Shown here in pieces: positions 42,937 to 45,959 of a DNA stretch of 45,959 nt. The notes beneath the pieces were generated by a model. It worked only from the letters and a program-made list of their open reading frames with translations, was not told the origin of the DNA and did no database searches. Location of the stretch: NCBI GenBank assembly GCA_017399555.1, contig JAFQBW010000001.1:1-45959 (forward strand), in the 5' to 3' direction. Positions within the stretch are counted from its first letter, which is position 1, and every line of letters starts with the position of its first letter. This DNA is from Methanocorpusculum sp. GTDB lineage: Archaea > Halobacteriota > Methanomicrobia > Methanomicrobiales > Methanocorpusculaceae. Position numbers and translations under genes: made by a program.

Positions 42937-43883
42937 GCTGCCTCCTCCGTAAAGTACGGCGAGCGGTTGGCGACTGCCTGTGCGACGGCTGAAACGAGTT
43001 CCTCACCGTGTTTTCCTTTCAGACTTACCTCGTTTCCGGTCCTGAGCAGACAGGGCTTGAGCAGGCCGTCAGAGGTTATGCGAATCCGGTTGCAGTTTGC
43101 GCAGAACTCTAAGTTATGCATCGGGCGCACAATCTCTGCTGTTGCTCCGTGGAGACGGTACTGCCGCCGGTGATGCATCCGGCGCGTTTCAACCGCTTCC
43201 GCTTCTCTGCTGAACCGCCCTTCCAGTTCGGCGGCAAACGCCGCATTGCGTTCTCCTTCCAGAACACCGTCGCCCCAGCCGTTGACATCCATCAGTTCAA
43301 TGAACTGGATGATAACATCCGGATTTGTTCGGGACAGTTCCAGGAAGTCGTCAATCTCGTCGTCATTGAATCCGGGAAGGAGTACCACGTTGAGTTTGAC
43401 CGGGGTTAACCCGGCGTCAAGCGCCGCCTGCAGCCCTTCGCGGACCGCAGGCAAAAGGTCGCGGCCGGTGATTTTTTCGTAGCGGTCGCGCTTCAAAGTA
43501 TCCAGGCTGATATTGACGCGGGAAAGTCCGGCGGCCTTCAGTTCCGCCGCCCGTTCTTTCAAGCGGGTGCCGTTGGTGGTAAGCGAGATTTCCATGCCGG
43601 ACGGAACTGCGCGGATAATCTCTGCAAGGTCTGCCCTCAGTGTCGGCTCGCCGCCGGTGAGTTTGACGGTCCGTACGCCAAGCGCCTGTAAGACGGTTAA
43701 AACCTCAATCAGTTCCTCTTTGGTGAGCGGTTCTCCTGCTCCCGCATGGACACAGCCGTTGACGACCTCTCCTTCGTGGTGACAGTAGAGACAGTGCAGG
43801 TTGCAGGCACTGTTTACGGCAACCCGCACGTCAGTAATGCGTCTGCCAAAGGAGTCGGTCATCAGCGCATCGGTCTGATTCAT
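42933..43883 (-). CDS. moaA: GTP 3',8-cyclase MoaA, copy 2
   Basis: 316 aa from the ATG at 43883, giving the same length and start (MNQTDALMTDSFGR) as copy 1; an ATG at 43904 sits too close to the TATA-like ACATATCAG. Radical SAM motif SACNLHCLYCHHEGE (copy 1 has NLRC) and C-terminal CANCNRIRITSDGLLKPCL. No C-terminal GG tail. Leads moaA-moaE-moaC-tsaA copy 2. Likely leaderless. Confidence 0.95.
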   Translation of the reverse strand: MNQTDALMTDSFGRRITDVRVAVNSACNLHCLYCHHEGEVVNGCVHAGAGEPLTKEELIEVLTVLQALGVRTVKLTGGEPTLRADLAEIIRAVPSGMEISLTTNGTRLKERAAELKAAGLSRVNISLDTLKRDRYEKITGRDLLPAVREGLQAALDAGLTPVKLNVVLLPGFNDDEIDDFLELSRTNPDVIIQFIELMDVNGWGDGVLEGERNAAFAAELEGRFSREAEAVETRRMHHRRQYRLHGATAEIVRPMHNLEFCANCNRIRITSDGLLKPCLLRTGNEVSLKGKHGEELVSAVAQAVANRSPYFTEEAA

Positions 43884-44029
43884 ACCGGATAATTTGCCCA
43901 TCATCTGATATGTATTTTTCTGAAAAAGTTCATTGTTTTTAGTTAATTTAATCTGGTGAATTAATTTAACCTAGTTTACAAAAAACCCATATCTATAAAA
44001 GCAGGACCGCCCAATAAGAGTAGCACAGT
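43884..44029. promoter_or_regulatory. Divergent promoter region moaA/moeA, copy 2
   Basis: Holds the moeA TATA box TCTATAAAAG (about 43992-44001) and the repeat TTAATTTAATCTGGTGAATT with a second AATTTAACC. The CCAATTGG palindromes of copy 1 are absent; only a weak CTGGTG-type element resembling the one before fdhA remains, so the two copies are probably regulated differently. Confidence 0.45.
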
Positions 44030-45493
44030 ATGCAGAAAATTCCCTTCAACGAAGCACTGTGCGCCGTGCAGAACCTGACACCCGTTTATGCGGCGCGTAC
44101 GGTCCGGACTGCGGATGCAGCAGGCTGTATTCTTGCCGAGCCGGTGTATGCAAAATATTCTGTTCCGCCGGCACCGGTCTCTGCAATGGACGGCTTTGCT
44201 GTAAAAGCCGCTGATACCATAGACGCGTCTGCAGAAAATCCGCTGACGCTGACGGTATTTGACCGCGTCAACACCGGAAACGTTGTCCGCGACGAGTTCG
44301 ACGCGGTAATTATGGTGGAGGATGTCGAGTTCGACGGAAGTGATGCTCCGGCCGAAATCACCATCCGCGCTCCGATAAAAGCCGGCCGCAACGTCCGGAA
44401 GGCAGGAGAGGATATTGCCGAAGGCCGCATGGTTCTTCCGGCAGGCACCCGCATCCGGCCGTTTGACATTGGTGCCCTTGCCGGCTACGGCATCACGGAG
44501 GTTTTGGTCCGTTCGGTTTCGGTCGGTATCATCCCGACCGGCTCGGAGCTTATCGCACCCGGCGAAGTCCCGAATCCGGGACAGGTGGTGGAGAGCAACT
44601 CCATAATGACTGCGGCATATCTGCGGCAGTTCGGCGTGGATGTTGTCTGCTATTCTCCGGTTCCGGACAACCGCGTGTTAATCCGCGGAGCAATTGAGAA
44701 AGCGGTCGCCGAGAATGAAATCGTTCTGCTGTCCGCCGGTTCTTCGATGGGTTCGAAGGACTTTACGGCATCAGCTATCGCTGACCTCGGCGAGATTCTC
44801 TTCCATGGGGTTTTCATGAAACCGGCAAAGCCTACCATGCTTGGTGTGGTAAACGGCAAGCCGGTTATCGGTATGCCGGGATTTCCGCTTGCCGCCCAGA
44901 CTGCTGAGCGGATGTTTGTCCGCGAACTGCTGGAACGCTGGGGATTTTCCGGCCCGGCACAGGAAACCGTGGCGGCAGAGGCTGGCGAGATGATTTCCTC
45001 GGATGCGGATATTGATGAGTTCCGCTTCGCCTCAGCCGCTGAGGTTGGCGGGCGCGTGGTTGTTCTTCCGCAGGTTCGCTCGGCGAGTATGCAGATGAAC
45101 GGTATCCGGGCAAACTGTTACATCCATATCCCCCGCGGAACCGCGAAAGCACCGGCAGGCTCGCTGGTCCCGGCGGTTTTGAATGTCCCGAAAGCAGAGC
45201 TTTCCCGCACCATTCTCTTAGGCGGCGCATACACCGAAGGCGCGGAGGCGCTGGCCGTTCGTGCCGCGGCCGCCGGATGGACTGTACGCTTCGGGGATAT
45301 CACGGCGGTGAATCTGCAGTATCTCAGAGACAACGCCTGCCACGGCATCATCCTCCCGGCAGATGCCGACCTGACCGAACTTGCCGGCATCGAACTGGAA
45401 CGCTATCCCGTCGGAGACAGCCTGCTTGTGATGCGGCGCGACCTGCATGATGCGCAGGCAGAAGCGCTTCGTACATTTGCCGGAGGGGCATGA
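44030..45493 (+). CDS. moeA: Molybdopterin molybdenumtransferase MoeA, copy 2
   Basis: 487 aa. Same build as copy 1: VSAMDGFAVKA, NTGNVVRDEFDAVIMVEDVE, SVGIIPTGSELIAPGE, LLSAGSSMGSKDF and GKPVIGMPGFPLAAQT, plus the same C-terminal extension (TILLGGAYTEG, then NACHGIILPADADL). It differs from copy 1 at many positions, mainly after residue 330. Two MoeA proteins in one cell recall archaea and Desulfovibrio in which paralogs are thought to insert Mo and W separately; that role here is inference. Confidence 0.95.
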   Translation: MQKIPFNEALCAVQNLTPVYAARTVRTADAAGCILAEPVYAKYSVPPAPVSAMDGFAVKAADTIDASAENPLTLTVFDRVNTGNVVRDEFDAVIMVEDVEFDGSDAPAEITIRAPIKAGRNVRKAGEDIAEGRMVLPAGTRIRPFDIGALAGYGITEVLVRSVSVGIIPTGSELIAPGEVPNPGQVVESNSIMTAAYLRQFGVDVVCYSPVPDNRVLIRGAIEKAVAENEIVLLSAGSSMGSKDFTASAIADLGEILFHGVFMKPAKPTMLGVVNGKPVIGMPGFPLAAQTAERMFVRELLERWGFSGPAQETVAAEAGEMISSDADIDEFRFASAAEVGGRVVVLPQVRSASMQMNGIRANCYIHIPRGTAKAPAGSLVPAVLNVPKAELSRTILLGGAYTEGAEALAVRAAAAGWTVRFGDITAVNLQYLRDNACHGIILPADADLTELAGIELERYPVGDSLLVMRRDLHDAQAEALRTFAGGA

Positions 45494-45959
45494 TGGGACG
45501 CGAACACCATACTGATGTCGCGGTACAGGCGGCGGTGATTACGGTTTCCACCAGCAGAACGGAAAAGACCGACCTTTCCGGAAAGATTCTCCGCGAGGCA
45601 TTCGAAAATGCCGGCATGGCTGTCGTCTTCCAGACGCTGGTGCCGGATAATGAGGAGCAGATATCAGCCGCGGTTCTTGCCGCGCTGGAGGCGGCAAACT
45701 GTGTGGTTGTGACCGGCGGCACAGGGCTGACGCATGACGACTGCACGATAGAAGCGGTCACGCCGCTGTTTGAAAAAACCATGGACGGGTTTGGGGAACT
45801 CTTCCGGCAGAAGAGCTATGCGCAGGTAAAAACCGCGGTCCTTCTCTCGCGGGCAACCGCGGGACTGATTCGCGGAGCTGCCGTCTTCTGCATCCCGGGT
45901 TCACCCAAAGCCGTACAGCTTGCCGCAGAGGAAATCATCATCCCGGAAATCCGGCACAT
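45490..45959 (+). CDS. moaB: Molybdopterin adenylyltransferase MoaB, copy 2 (3' end cut off)
   Basis: 156 codons visible; by comparison with copy 1 about seven residues are beyond the window. It overlaps the moeA stop by four bases. Seen: QAAVITVSTSRTEKTDLSGK, VVVTGGTGLTHDDCTIEAV and AVFCIPGSPKAVQLAAEEII. Confidence 0.95.
   Translation, partial: MMGREHHTDVAVQAAVITVSTSRTEKTDLSGKILREAFENAGMAVVFQTLVPDNEEQISAAVLAALEAANCVVVTGGTGLTHDDCTIEAVTPLFEKTMDGFGELFRQKSYAQVKTAVLLSRATAGLIRGAAVFCIPGSPKAVQLAAEEIIIPEIRH

Overview
The window comes from a hydrogenotrophic, formate-using methanogenic archaeon, most likely of the order Methanomicrobiales (Methanocorpusculum-like; this is inference from gene content). 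The evidence is two formylmethanofuran dehydrogenase operons, HdrA/MvhD, F420-dependent formate dehydrogenase, the methanogen regulator Tfx, archaeal TATA boxes and strong GGTGA-type ribosome binding sites. I saw no rRNA, tRNA, CRISPR array or insertion sequence.

Region 1 (1-10.6 kb), energy metabolism. hdrA (5' end cut off), mvhD and fwdDBAC form one tightly packed plus-strand operon, facing fdhAB on the minus strand. These are the subunits of the Fdh-Hdr-Fwd electron-bifurcating assembly, which couples formate oxidation to heterodisulfide reduction and CO2 fixation.

Region 2 (10.7-27.6 kb), a molybdenum/tungsten island. It holds a 60-residue HTH protein, a small conserved protein, a MosA/MosB-like metal storage protein, Tfx, a tungstate ABC transporter (tupABC), a winged-helix-like protein, mobB, a second fwdDBAC operon behind a roughly 440-nt structured leader that ends in an intrinsic terminator, a cofactor synthesis cluster (tsaA-moaC-moaE-moaA diverging from moeA-moaB), and a second tungstate-binding protein with no transporter of its own. 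A recurring palindromic motif (cores CCAATTGG and ATATCAATTGATAT) lies in front of most of these transcription units and looks like the operator of a Mo/W regulon.

Region 3 (27.7-29.5 kb), accessory. It has a GxxExxY nuclease-fold protein, an unrecognised gene with a duplicated 84-bp 3' end, and GC-rich palindromic repeats.

Region 4 (29.5-41.3 kb), branched-chain amino acids, all minus strand: ilvBNCD-ilvA-ridA and leuACDB. Each operon is preceded by a short ORF with a perfect Shine-Dalgarno sequence that I read as a leader peptide. The ilv one (39 aa) ends in a run with seven Ile codons; the leu one (32 aa) has four Leu codons near its end and is followed by mutually exclusive hairpins. The two peptides resemble each other and share an upstream 20-24 bp motif over the predicted transcription start. 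This looks like translation-coupled attenuation in an archaeon, and is the most exciting observation here.

Region 5 (41.5-45.96 kb). A second copy of the tsaA-moaCEA / moeA-moaB cluster, with signs of gene conversion with the first; the final moaB runs off the window.
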